Assembly (NCBI RefSeq): GCF_000429445.1 | Contig: NZ_AUBW01000019.1 | Span: 1-64,000 of the forward strand | DNA from: Algoriphagus terrigena DSM 22685 | GTDB taxonomy: Bacteria > Bacteroidota > Bacteroidia > Cytophagales > Cyclobacteriaceae | Direction of reading: 5' to 3' | DNA: 64,000 nucleotides | Part shown: positions 1 through 10,800 of the stretch, one piece after another | Numbering within the stretch: the first letter of the stretch is position 1 | How the letters are laid out: every line of letters starts with the position of its first letter | Program-made: the position numbers and the translations under genes | Notes under the pieces: generated by a model | Database searches by the model: none | Told to the model about the DNA's origin: nothing | Seen by the model: the letters and a program-made list of their open reading frames with translations, nothing else

Positions 1-301
1 GAACAGTCTTTACTTTTCCGTCGGAGGCTTTGATTCGAGGGAGCCGACACTTGATGTAAGTCCTATATTGCATCGTGTCCAAATGCCTCCAAGAACGCTC
101 CGGCGCATAATCATAAACCTTGCAGAACTCTCCGGATCCAGCGTCTTCCAATTGATCCAACACACAAACAACCTGTATGTAGATCTCCTCCTTTGTTAAA
201 TCCGAATCTACAGATTCAACTATCCAACCGTCTTCCAGATCAAGCAGCTTTGTGAAAAAATTCTCTGTGAACATCTTTTTGCCTAAAGATACCATTTCCA
301 T
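1..301 (-). CDS. ISL3-family transposase, 5' part only (runs off the left edge)
   Basis: Reading leftward from an ATG at 301 (in-frame ATGs also at 295 and 274) the frame stays open to the window edge, giving about 100 residues. The segment WRHLDTMQYRTYIKCRLPR resembles the conserved N-terminal region of ISL3-family transposases, where a zinc-binding head is followed by a RRWRHLD-like block and an RxPR motif. That match is from memory of the family, not a search. The catalytic DDE part would lie outside the window, so it cannot be said whether the gene is intact. No neighbouring gene shares its strand. A related orphan transposase domain protein is the main alternative. Confidence 0.7.
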   Translation of the reverse strand, partial: MEMVSLGKKMFTENFFTKLLDLEDGWIVESVDSDLTKEEIYIQVVCVLDQLEDAGSGEFCKVYDYAPERSWRHLDTMQYRTYIKCRLPRIKASDGKVKTV

Positions 302-619
302 TAAATTCGTGGTAGAACCAACTATTTTGGAAAAAATATCAGGGTTCTACGAAATATGCTATCAGTACTTTGGCTGATCGGGAACCTTAATTAATTGGGT
401 TATGCTCGATCCAACCTTAAAAAAGTATGGAATCTCCTTCATTCAGACTTGTCGGGAGCTTCTTCACAAGTTTTTCTAGGCCTGGATATTGCAGTTTGAT
501 ATAATCCAGATCACTCAAAATGAGTCAACCGACACTTCTATCCGATTAAAGCGGAAGGCGCTAGACTGATTAATTTTTCAGTTGTGGAAAAGTCAAAATT
601 ACACTTTAATCGAAATGGC
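302..619. other. Gene-free stretch: probable IS end and promoter region of the M48 gene
   Basis: No credible coding frame on either strand. An 8-bp inverted repeat, GTAGAACC at 312-319 and GGTTCTAC at 343-350, sits just upstream of the transposase start and may belong to the terminal part of the insertion element; no matching right end or target duplication can be seen. The remainder is AT-rich and presumably holds the promoter of the downstream protease. Confidence 0.4.
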
Positions 620-2065
620 ATGAAAACCCGATCCGCGTATACAGCAGCGTTGTTCTCCGTGATCCTACTAATTACTGACGGATGTGCGATCAATCCGGTA
701 ACAGGAAAAAAGCAGGTAGTCTTAATGTCTGAAGCTCAGGAAATCGGCATGGGTCAGCAATCAGATCCTGAGATTACAGCATTTTTCGGAGTTTATGAGG
801 ATCCCGAATTGCAGCAATTCATTACAGAAAAGGGCCTGGAAATGGCGGCCGTCTCACATCGTCCCAAATTGGATTACCATTTCAAGGTAGTCGATTCACC
901 GATCATCAATGCCTTCGCCGTACCGGGAGGATATGTCTATTTTACCCGGGGAATCATGGCTCACTTCAACAATGAGGCAGAGTTTGCGGGAGTTTTGGGA
1001 CACGAAATCGGCCACGTGACTGCCCGGCATTCTGTGATACAACAGCGCAATCAAATTATCGGACAGCTGGGAATGATCGCAGGGATGGTGTTTATACCGG
1101 AGCTGGCAGATTTTGCTGAACCACTTTCGCAGGGGATGCAGATAGCCTTGTTGAGTTTTGGACGCGATGCGGAGCGGCAATCCGATGAATTGGGTGTGGA
1201 ATATTCTTCCCGAATTGGGTATGACGCTGCGGAAATGGCAGGTTTTTTTAACACCCTCGAAAGGCAGGGAGCAAAACAGGGAGCAAGCGAAATCCCGGAA
1301 TTTCTTTCCACTCACCCCTCTCCAGGCGAGCGAAATATAACTGTAGCAAAACTGGCGGAGGAATGGAAAAAGAAACTCGATCTGACCAATCCCTCGGTAA
1401 ACCGGGACGCTTACCTCAGAAGAATTGACGGAATTGTGTTGGGAGAAGATCCTAGACAGGGTTTTCTGGAAAGCAATGTGTTTTATCATCCTGTGCTGAA
1501 AATTCAGTTTACCACCCCCCATGACTGGAACTTCCAAAACACGCCTCAGCAAGTTCAGATGGCACCCAAAGCCGGTGATGCTTTGATGTCTTTGACGCTG
1601 GCAGGCGGAGGATCGATGGAGGAGATTTCTGGGAAAATTCTGGAGCAATACCAGCTGGAACTGGTGGATTCCAAAAAAGAAACCATCAACGGATTGCCTG
1701 CATTCCTTATGGTTGCGGATCAAAAACAAGAGCAAGGTACCATTCGGGTACTCTCTGCGCTGATCGAATTTGGAGGAAATACCTATAGCATTTTAGGTGT
1801 GTCCGAACTTTCAAAGTTTGAGCAATATCAGCCTGCTTTCCTATCCACAGTTCGGAATTTTAAGGAATTGAAAGACGCCGAGAAACTCAACAGAAAGCCA
1901 GATGTGGTGCGGATCCAAACTATCCCTCAGCGCATGAGCTTGGAAGCCGCACTGACCCATTTCAAAATGCAAAAAGATCGCTTTGAGGAATTGGCAATAT
2001 TAAACGGGATGCTGTTGTCTGATCAATTGGAAAAGGGAACTTTGATCAAAGTGATTGGGAAATAA
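620..2065 (+). CDS. M48-family zinc metalloprotease, lipoprotein
   Basis: Peptidase expected to act in the cell envelope, in the family of BepA/YfgC-like M48 proteases that clear misassembled outer-membrane proteins. The start at 620 (ATG) is chosen because it directly precedes a lipoprotein signal with cysteine at residue 22 (ITDGC); a GTG 36 bases upstream would only add a polar extension. The zinc motif HEIGH is at about residues 128-132 and the third-ligand region (SDELG) near residue 189. The body after residue 260 lacks a clear TPR region; the last ~55 residues look like a LysM-type module (seen by pattern only). About 481 residues. It converges on the S15 peptidase gene with 42 bases between them. 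Confidence 0.9.
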   Translation: MKTRSAYTAALFSVILLITDGCAINPVTGKKQVVLMSEAQEIGMGQQSDPEITAFFGVYEDPELQQFITEKGLEMAAVSHRPKLDYHFKVVDSPIINAFAVPGGYVYFTRGIMAHFNNEAEFAGVLGHEIGHVTARHSVIQQRNQIIGQLGMIAGMVFIPELADFAEPLSQGMQIALLSFGRDAERQSDELGVEYSSRIGYDAAEMAGFFNTLERQGAKQGASEIPEFLSTHPSPGERNITVAKLAEEWKKKLDLTNPSVNRDAYLRRIDGIVLGEDPRQGFLESNVFYHPVLKIQFTTPHDWNFQNTPQQVQMAPKAGDALMSLTLAGGGSMEEISGKILEQYQLELVDSKKETINGLPAFLMVADQKQEQGTIRVLSALIEFGGNTYSILGVSELSKFEQYQPAFLSTVRNFKELKDAEKLNRKPDVVRIQTIPQRMSLEAALTHFKMQKDRFEELAILNGMLLSDQLEKGTLIKVIGK

Positions 2066-2107
2066 AAAACAGAAATATCCGCGATTGTACCACTTCCTTT
2101 CAACTCC

Positions 2108-3931
2108 TCATTCAAGCGACTTCGCCACAGCAGCTATCCCTCCGACGACCGGAAGTATCAATACCGTCCCATCCAGATCGACCGTCAGTTCAGTCCCCGG
2201 CTTTGGCAGGATGGTAAACTCCGCATCTGAGGAGAAGATCATCAGGCCGATCTGCTGACCAGCGGCAATGATCTGATCGTCCGGCTGGAGATCAAAGGTC
2301 ACCTCGTAGAATTTGCCCGGCTCCAGCGGTTCCCCCTTGCGAATGTCTTTGTGGTTTTGCGGGTCTGCCCAGCCACGTGTGATGATGTTGTCGGTGATTT
2401 TTGCGTTTCTTCCTTCTGTCCAAGGCAAGGAGACCAACCAGACAGAAAGGTTTGCTGCGGGTTTATTGGAAGCCAGCTTAACTCTGATCTTTGGAATTCC
2501 CGAAATATGCACCGCTTCTTTGAGGACAGGACTTAGATAGATCAAGCGATGATCGGTATAGTCAGCTTGTGCAAGTGCGGAACCGGAAAAAGAGTAATTG
2601 TCAACCAGCGTCTCCTTGGCACCGGAATTTGCTTTTTCCAAACCCAGCGAACCGGCAGCGGGTGCGCCACCTTTGAGGTGAAAAATTACATTGGAAGCTT
2701 GGGGATTTGGGAAGTCAGCATAGGCAGTCGGATTGGTTCGCTCGTCTTGTTCGCGCACAATCCAGGCTTTGGGCTCCTGCTCCACGCCATTTTCCACACC
2801 ATGCAGATAGCGGGTAAACCAGCGGTTCACCATCGAAAATGGAGGCGGGCCGCCATGGCCGTTTTGATGGTAGAAGATCTGTGATGGAATCCCTTTGGCG
2901 CGAGCCGCCTCGTAGATCCGATAGCTGTGCTCAGGCATCACGTTCCAGTCGTTGAACCCGTGTGACATCAGCAAAGCGGCCTTCATGGGTTCCATGTCGT
3001 TCAGATAATCTCTTCCAGCCCAAAAGTCATTGTAGTCTCCCGTTGTCCGATCCATGCCCTGCGCCATCTCGGTGTCACGGACGGTTTTGTTAGAGTAAGC
3101 TCTTTTGGATTCGTCGCCGCTGTGGATGAAGTCATATAGCACGTCGATATCCTCGCCCAAGTAGCCACCCGGCGAGCGAACGAGACCGTTGGACCGATAA
3201 TAGTGATAGTAAGAAGTATTGGGCGCAATGGGGATGATTGCTTCCAATCCTTTGACGCCGGTGGTGGCGGCTGCAAGCGGAAGGGTCCCATTGTAGGAGG
3301 TTCCGGTCATACCGACTTTGCCGGTCGACCAATAGGCCATTACTTTCTCATTTCCGTCAGGTGTCGTGTAGCCGTTGTCCTTTCCGGTTAGCCATTCGAT
3401 TACAGCTTTTGGTGCCAAAGATTCGTTGTCACCGCCCACCGTTGGTGAGCCCTGCGAAAGTCCGGTGCCCGGGGAAGAGGAATGCACGACGATGTAGCCG
3501 CGCGGAACCCATGCCATGATTTCGTCATTGGAGATGATCGGCCGCTTGCCCCGGCGCACAACCTCAACCTGATTTCGGGGCTTTTCCGCAGCACCCAATT
3601 CATGTTTTACGTCCCAGAAGATCGGTGCATTACCTGCTGTCCCTGCATAATAGGGGCTGCTGGCGTAAACTATCGGCAGCTTCAGGCCTTCGGTCTCGGT
3701 CTGCTTGGGACGGGTCACGTCGACATGCATCCGGTCTTTTTTGCCGTCCCCGTCTGTATCAAATTCCGTCTCCACCCAAAGGTCGTGTCTGATCCAGTTG
3801 GCGGAATCTTTCAACTCAGGTACGATCTGCGCCTCGCCATTCTCAAAGATTGGCTTGACTTGGGCAAGCAATGTCAATGAACAGCTAAAAACAAAAAACG
3901 CTAAAAGCGCCGGGAACTTGGAGATCTTCAT
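2108..3931 (-). CDS. Secreted S15-family peptidase (Xaa-Pro dipeptidyl-peptidase type)
   Basis: 607 residues with a cleavable signal peptide ending near LLAQ (residue 24). The alpha/beta-hydrolase triad is readable: Ser212 in GTSYNG, Asp328 in GFNDWN and His359 in NGHGG. After the hydrolase core comes a C-terminal beta-sandwich typical of CocE/Xaa-Pro dipeptidyl-peptidases (about residues 390-600). Known members cleave X-Pro dipeptides from peptide N-termini or hydrolyse esters; the true substrate is not visible here. Likely periplasmic or extracellular. It stands alone on its strand, with 87 bases separating its start from the DinB gene. Confidence 0.9.
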   Translation of the reverse strand: MKISKFPALLAFFVFSCSLTLLAQVKPIFENGEAQIVPELKDSANWIRHDLWVETEFDTDGDGKKDRMHVDVTRPKQTETEGLKLPIVYASSPYYAGTAGNAPIFWDVKHELGAAEKPRNQVEVVRRGKRPIISNDEIMAWVPRGYIVVHSSSPGTGLSQGSPTVGGDNESLAPKAVIEWLTGKDNGYTTPDGNEKVMAYWSTGKVGMTGTSYNGTLPLAAATTGVKGLEAIIPIAPNTSYYHYYRSNGLVRSPGGYLGEDIDVLYDFIHSGDESKRAYSNKTVRDTEMAQGMDRTTGDYNDFWAGRDYLNDMEPMKAALLMSHGFNDWNVMPEHSYRIYEAARAKGIPSQIFYHQNGHGGPPPFSMVNRWFTRYLHGVENGVEQEPKAWIVREQDERTNPTAYADFPNPQASNVIFHLKGGAPAAGSLGLEKANSGAKETLVDNYSFSGSALAQADYTDHRLIYLSPVLKEAVHISGIPKIRVKLASNKPAANLSVWLVSLPWTEGRNAKITDNIITRGWADPQNHKDIRKGEPLEPGKFYEVTFDLQPDDQIIAAGQQIGLMIFSSDAEFTILPKPGTELTVDLDGTVLILPVVGGIAAVAKSLE

Positions 3932-4028
3932 CGGTGGGTAGAAGTATGGGTTCGGTACTTGATTTCAAGGTTAATATTAGGGCGAAAATCTATTTTCTCT
4001 CTCCCTCTTGAATAAAAAAGCGGAAAAC

Positions 4029-4520
4029 CTACGCCAACAGTTTCGGAGCAGGCAACCGGGGATCAGTGGGATAAAGCGGGTTAAAAATCTGGAGGAGATG
4101 ATGATCCAAGTGATCGACATAATCCCTGATCAGAAATGCCAAATCCGCGGAGTCGCCATTTCCCAAGATGATTGGAAAAGCTAAAGTCAGTTCGGTTTGC
4201 ATAAGAATTACCTGCTGAATCCGCCGGTTGACCGCCTGCCAAAGGATGGTCAAGTCTCTTGCGGAAGCGGATTGATAGTTGTTTGCCTTTACCAACTCCA
4301 CCTGCCTATAGGATTGAATTTGGTAAGGTTTGGGTGCAAATTGGATTTCTGTAAACCGCTGGAGATTGTTGATGGCCGAGTCTATCAGATGTCCCAAGAT
4401 CTCCTTTTTGGACCATTTTTCGGGGGCTGGTTTCCTGCATAAGCTTTCTTCACCAGTTTGGTGGAAATACTTACTTCCCATTGCAATCAATTGTTTCAAT
4501 TTTTCGGCTTGCTCTTTCAT
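4029..4520 (-). CDS. DinB-like four-helix protein
   Basis: 163 residues. The pattern of an N-terminal helix followed by EKWSKKEILGHLIDSAINN and a C-terminal DYVDHLDHHLLQIF helix is that of DinB/YfiT-type metal-binding four-helix bundle proteins; candidate metal-ligand histidines are in GHLIDS and in DHLDHH. Members are often thiol-dependent transferases or stress-induced proteins, but no activity can be assigned from sequence. A 24-bp near-perfect palindrome lies 60 bp upstream and might regulate it. Confidence 0.8.
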   Translation of the reverse strand: MKEQAEKLKQLIAMGSKYFHQTGEESLCRKPAPEKWSKKEILGHLIDSAINNLQRFTEIQFAPKPYQIQSYRQVELVKANNYQSASARDLTILWQAVNRRIQQVILMQTELTLAFPIILGNGDSADLAFLIRDYVDHLDHHLLQIFNPLYPTDPRLPAPKLLA

Positions 4521-4842
4521 CTGCTACAACATTTTCTTTCAGACTAGTTTTGAGAGTCGCGCACTCCTTTACTTTTTATCAAAATTGGGTCAACCCAATT
4601 TTGCAAAAAAAATATTCATCATTTTGATAAATTTGAAAAGCATTTTTCAGTATATTTTAACAATTATCGGGCGATTTTTAATTAGCATCACCTAAGAATC
4701 CACCAATAAACGGTTCGTGGGTGGATGCAGCGAAAAAAAATTGAATCCAATTTATTTTCCCTTCCAAAGGATCACATTTTTCCGATCACGCAAGGGTGAG
4801 ATTTTTACAATTAAAAAAATTATTTAAACTAATTAAAAAGAC
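4521..4842. promoter_or_regulatory. Divergent intergenic region with a 24-bp palindrome
   Basis: The 322 bases between the DinB gene (leftward) and the giant beta-helix gene (rightward) contain no gene. At 4580-4603 there is a dyad, AAAATTGGGT and ACCCAATTTT around a central CA, with one further C/G pair. It could be an operator for either gene, or a hairpin. The 150 bases before the ATG at 4843 are very AT-rich. Confidence 0.4.
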
Positions 4843-7800
4843 ATGAAGACTCTCTATTCCAGAAGCAACTTGTTTTCAATGCTTCCTCAAAAGACTGTAT
4901 CCGCTAAATTGATTCTCTCTGCGGCGCTGTTACTGAGCCTCTTTTTACCCTTAGCAGGCTATAGTACGGACTATTACTTTTCCACTAGCATAGGAGATGA
5001 CAATCGTTCGATTACGGAGGCCCAAAATCCAGCTACTCCATGGAAAACTATCAACAAATTGAACGCGGTAGCCAGTGGACTTAGGGGAGGAGACCGTGTG
5101 TTGTTTGCTTCAGGAGAGATCTTCTATGGGACCATCAATATCGTAAAAGGGGGAGATACCGGGAACCCTGTCGTCTACACTTCCTATGGCACCGGGGCAC
5201 CTGCGATTATTACCTCTTTGGAATCAATCCAAAATTGGAGATCACTTGGCGGAGGTAAGTATGAAGCCTCCCTTCCCAATTTACAAAGCTCGAAGCTCCA
5301 AATTGTGGAAGCGGAAAATTTACCCCGGGAAATCGGCAGTTACCCCAATTCAGATACTGGAAACCGATTTTTAGACATTGTCAGTATAAACAGCCCCAAC
5401 TCTCTTAACGGCCAACCCAATCCTTTTGACTGGACAGGCGGTGAAATAGTCATCAGAAAAAACAACTGGATTATAGACCGACATCCCATCACATCCACTG
5501 CTGGAAGCACGATCAATTACGAAACTATAAACACGCCATATGAAGCAAAACCCGGCTACGGTTATTTTATTCAAAACCACGTCGACGCGCTGGATACTTT
5601 TGGGGAATGGGCATACAATTCCAGTTTAAAAACTATTACTGTTTTCACCGGATCTGCTGCTCCACTCGCCTCAAAAGTCCAACCGGCAAACCTTGATTAT
5701 TTGGTAACAAACCAACCTTATGTAAAAAACATTACGTTCACAAACCTGCATTTCAAAGGAAGCAATAAAAGTCTCTTTTATGTGAAGAAATCAGGTAATT
5801 TCACGATAGACAACTGTATTCTGGAATCTGCCGGGGAAAACGGAGTTCACATGGAAGAGGTACCCGACCTCTCCATTACCGAAAATACAATAAGAAACAG
5901 CTTGAACAGCGGCATATTTGTATTTTATGGCAGCCCCAGAATTACCATCCAAAACAACCTGATCGAGAACACCGGACCTTATCAGGGAATGATGCAATCC
6001 AGCGATTTGAACAGCATTGGGGTTTACATCGGCTCTGATTCTGACAATTCTCTGATCGAAAAAAACCGGATCATCAATACGGGATACAATGGAATTCACT
6101 TTGGCGGTGACTTTACCATCGTAAGAAACAATCTGATCGATAGATTTTGTGTCTACAAACAAGACGGCGGAGGCATCTATACCAATGCAGACGGTCAAAC
6201 CACACAAAATAACGAGGGCCGGGAAATTCAGGGTAACATAATCGTCAATGGCATCGGGAACATGGACGGGAACGAGGAAAAGGAACTGTTAGCAAGCGGA
6301 ATCTACGCCGATGACATGGCAGCAGGGATAAAAATCTATAATAACACAATCCATAAAGTCAGTGCCAACGGGATATTCCTGCACAACAACAACAATCTGG
6401 AGCTAACAGAGAATACAATTTATGAAGTTTCTACCCAAATTCTGGCTTCCCATGACGCGATCGGAACTCCCATACGAGATATCACCATTGAAAACAATCA
6501 GTTGTCCAGGGTATTTGATGAGGAATTAATCTTGTCTTTCAACACGGATGACTATGACATAGGAGAATTTGGCCAACTGGATAACAATTATTTTTTAGAT
6601 CCCTACAACACCGATTTCATTTTCCTTTCCAAGGACGCTGGAGATACCCCTACAGGACAAACTCGGAATCTCCAAAGCTGGAGAGAAGCATTTGGTTTCG
6701 ACTTAAATTCAAACAAACCCCGATTTAACCTTCACCAATATGAAGTCATCACCAGCAGCCCAATCAAATCCAGCACATTTGATTCAAATATTGACATTGT
6801 AGCAGGCACCTATGGTGGCGTTTCCTCTTGGATTCCAGACGGGATTACCGGAGGCTCTCTTTCGATCACACCCAATACTGGCGAACATGTGCTCACCTAT
6901 ATTCAAATCGGGGCAGTAGAGGCTGGAGATGAAATCCTGCTTGAGTTTGACTCAAAAAGCCCGGTGGAAAACAAAGAAATCCAGTTGTTTTTAGAAAAAA
7001 CTTATGACGATAATCAAGAAGGAACTTTAAGATATTTTTCAACAAGTCTGGAACCTGAAAAAATCCAGATCCTGTTTAAAGCCGGAGTTTCTGCATCCAG
7101 CGAAAGCATCGTCATAAAGATCAACGAACCTTCTGATCCTGTCATCTTTGACAGTTTGGCAATTTCAAAAGTCGCGACCAAAGAGCTCAATATCTTGGAG
7201 TACATGTTTTTCGAATACAACTACTCCGATCAGGAGGTGACCATTCCTCTCCCCGGCCTTTATAGAAACGCCAAGAATGAGTTATTCGATAAACAAGTAA
7301 CCATCCCGGCTTATGGATCTGCAATGCTGGTAAAGACTAATTTTAATTTAGAGGACCTTCCTCCTTCCCCAATTGAAATTTCGATCATCGATCCTGTCGC
7401 AAACGAAATATATTACAGCGGTGACGACGTCCTTATCAACACCGACATTACAGATCCCACGGGTCTGCTCAGCAAAGTTTTTTTCTACCAGGGAGACAGC
7501 GTGATCGGCAGGGTCTACGAGGCACCTTTTCAGTACACTTGGCCTACTCCTACACCAGGGAATTTCAATTTAAAGGCGGTAGCGTTCGATTTGATCGGGC
7601 GGACTGCAGAGTCAGAAATTGTACCGATTTCCATCCAAATCGGCGGGCCAGTAAACCGCACTCCGACCGTCGAAATCATCTCTCCCTCAGATAATCAGTC
7701 GATTGATCTGGGAATTGACATCTTAATCAGCACCTTGCCGAATGATCCCGAGGGGACCCTAGATAGAGTTGAGATTTATGAAGGCAATAATCTTTTGGGC

Positions 7801-10800
7801 ACAGTTACCCAAGCTCCTTTCGAATTACTATGGAGTCCCTCATCCCTCAATAGCTACGATATCCGAGCAGTCGTCTACGACACACAGGGAGCCTCGGGAA
7901 ATTCAGAGACCATCACCGTAAATATAACAGAACCACCTACTCCAAACTTGCCCCCAAGCATCCAAATCACGGATCCTGTAGAGGATCAAAATCTGTTGTT
8001 TGGTCAAGATATCACAATACAGACCGATCCAATAGATCCTGAAAACGACATCGATAGGGTGGAATTCCTCGATGGCACTGATATTATAGGCACCTTGAAT
8101 TCAGCTCCTTACAATTTTATTTGGTCCAACGCTTCTACCGGCAATCATTCACTTAAAACCATTATCTACGATAATGAAGGTTTAGCGGCGGAATCTGATG
8201 CAGTCAACATCAACGTCATTGACACTGCTGATGTTAATTTCCCTCCCATTATTGTTCTTGAAGAACCGATCAGAGAGGCAGTTATAGAAAACGGCGGCCT
8301 ACTTAAGTTATTAGCATTTGTCGAAGATCCCGAAAACGACATTGACAGAGTTGAATTCTACGTCGGTGACAATCTGATCGGTTCCATTGTAGCTGATCCG
8401 TTCGAATTCAATTGGCCCACAGAAGTACCGCTCGGGACCTACCTATTGTACGCAATTGTCTATGACAATAGTGGAAATAGCACAAGATCAAAAAATGTCA
8501 TCGTCCATGTAATCCCGGAATCGAATGAAAATCTCGCTCCTACGATCTCGATTAGTCAGCCAATCAATGGCAATGACTACAGTTATGGACAGAGCCAGAT
8601 TATCAAAACGAACCCTTATGATCCGGAAAACAAAATAAGCTCAGTAGAGATATTTGGTGATGGAGTCTCGCTCTCACAAATCCAGGAGGCGCCTTACGAC
8701 TATGAGTGGACAAACATCCCGATCGGTACCCATCAAATTTACGCTGTCGTTACGGATGATCTAGGTCAAACCGGTATTTCAGAGACCATCGAGTTTACCG
8801 TTTCCAACTATCCACCCACTATTTCAATCGTGGAACCAATAGACGGACAGGTGTTTACCGTCGGGCAGGATGTGCTCATCAAAACCAATCCGATTGATCC
8901 GGAAAATCAAATCGACCATGTCGAGTTTTTCTACAACGAGCAGATCTTCGCTATTGTGACAGAAGCTCCTTACGAGTTCAATTGGGTAAGTCCTCCCGTA
9001 GGAACGTACACGCTGAAGACCAAAGTTTTTGATATTCATGGGTTAACAGCGGAATCATCCAGACCTGTAATTTCGGTCATCGAGGATCTACCGCCAAGCG
9101 TTACTCTTACAGCACCGTTGGACGGAGCAGTAGTAGATCTTGGCACGGATGTGATGATCACTACTGAGCCTGTTGATCCCGAAGGTATGATTCAAAAGGT
9201 CGAGTTCTACGGCGATGACCTGATTTTGGCTACTATCGGTCAAGCACCATTCCAATTCAATTGGATCGGTCCTCCAGTAGGAACTCACACGATAAAAGCC
9301 AAAGTTTTTGATGAAACCGGACAGACGGCGGAGTCTCTGACCGCCACGATTGTGGTCCAGCAAAATCAACCTCCCACTATCTCCATTGTCGAACCTGTCG
9401 ACGGGCAGGTATACCACCTTGGGGATAACGTCCTGATCAAAACAAATCCAATTGATCCGGAAGGAGAAATTGATCATGTCGAGTTCTTCTACAACGAGCA
9501 GATCTTCGCTATTGTAACCGAAGCTCCTTATGAGTACAACTGGATCAATCCTCCAGCTGGAACCTATACTCTGAAAACCAAGGTGTTTGATGCCAAAGAA
9601 CTCACAGCCGAGTCTGCCAGACCGACTATTTCGGTGATCGAAAACCTCCCTCCGACAGTCATTCTTACAGCACCATTGGACGGAGCGGTAGTCGATCTGG
9701 GCGATAACGTGCTAATCACTGCTAACCCCTCTGATCCAGAAGGCATGATTCAAAAGGTCGAGTTCTATTCCAACGATCAAATTTTGGCAACGGTAATGCA
9801 GGCTCCATTCGAATTCAACTGGGTTAATCCGCTAGTCGGAACCTATGCGCTGAAAGCCAAAGTATTTGATGAAGTCGGACAAACAGCAGAATCGCTATCA
9901 GTGAGCATTACGGTCATTCAAAACCTGCCGCCAAGCGTTACCCTTACAGCACCGTCGGACGGAGCAGTAGTCGATCTGGGCACAGATGTGATGATCACTG
10001 CTGAGCCGGCCGATCCCGAAGGCATGATTCAAAAGGTCGAGTTCTACTCCAATGACCAACTTGTGGCCAGCGTGAGTCAGGCTCCTTTCCAATACAATTG
10101 GATCAGTCCGCCAGTTGGAACCTACGTGCTGAAAGCTAAAGTCTTTGATGAATCCGGACAGACGGCGGAGTCTCTGACTGCCTCGATTACTGTCCAGGCA
10201 AATCAACCTCCGACTATTTCCATTGTCGAGCCTGTCGACGGGCAGGTATTCAATCTGAGTGATAACGTCCTGATCAAAACAAATCCGATTGATCCGGAGG
10301 GTGAAATCGACCATGTCGAATTCTTCTACAACGAGCAGATCTTCGCCATTATAACCGAAGCTCCTTATGAGTACAACTGGATCAGTCCTCCGGCCGGAAC
10401 CTACACACTGAAAACCAAGGTATTTGACGCCAAAGGACTTACTGCCGAGTCCACCAGGCCGATTATTTCGGTGATCGAAAATCTACCTCCAACTATTTCT
10501 CTTGTCGAACCGACGGACGGTCAGGAATTCGAAGTTGGTGAAGATGTTGTGATCAGAGCCGAGCCAAGCGATCCTGAGGGTCAAATCCAAAAAGTAGAGC
10601 TATTCGCCGATGACGAAGTCCTCGCAACTGTAACACAGGCTCCTTTCGCAGTCAACTGGCCTAGTCCTCTTGCTGGAACGTATGTACTCACAGCCAAAGT
10701 TTACGATGGAATTGGACAAACTTCAGAATCCCTGCCGGTGAGCATTGTAATCAATGAAAATCTGCCGCCTTCAATTTCTATAGTAGAGCCAACCGATGGA

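Noticed and set aside
896..1735. 279-residue minus frame opposite the M48 gene
   Set aside because: The HEIGH-bearing plus frame is the real gene; the minus product has no signal, domain or start context.
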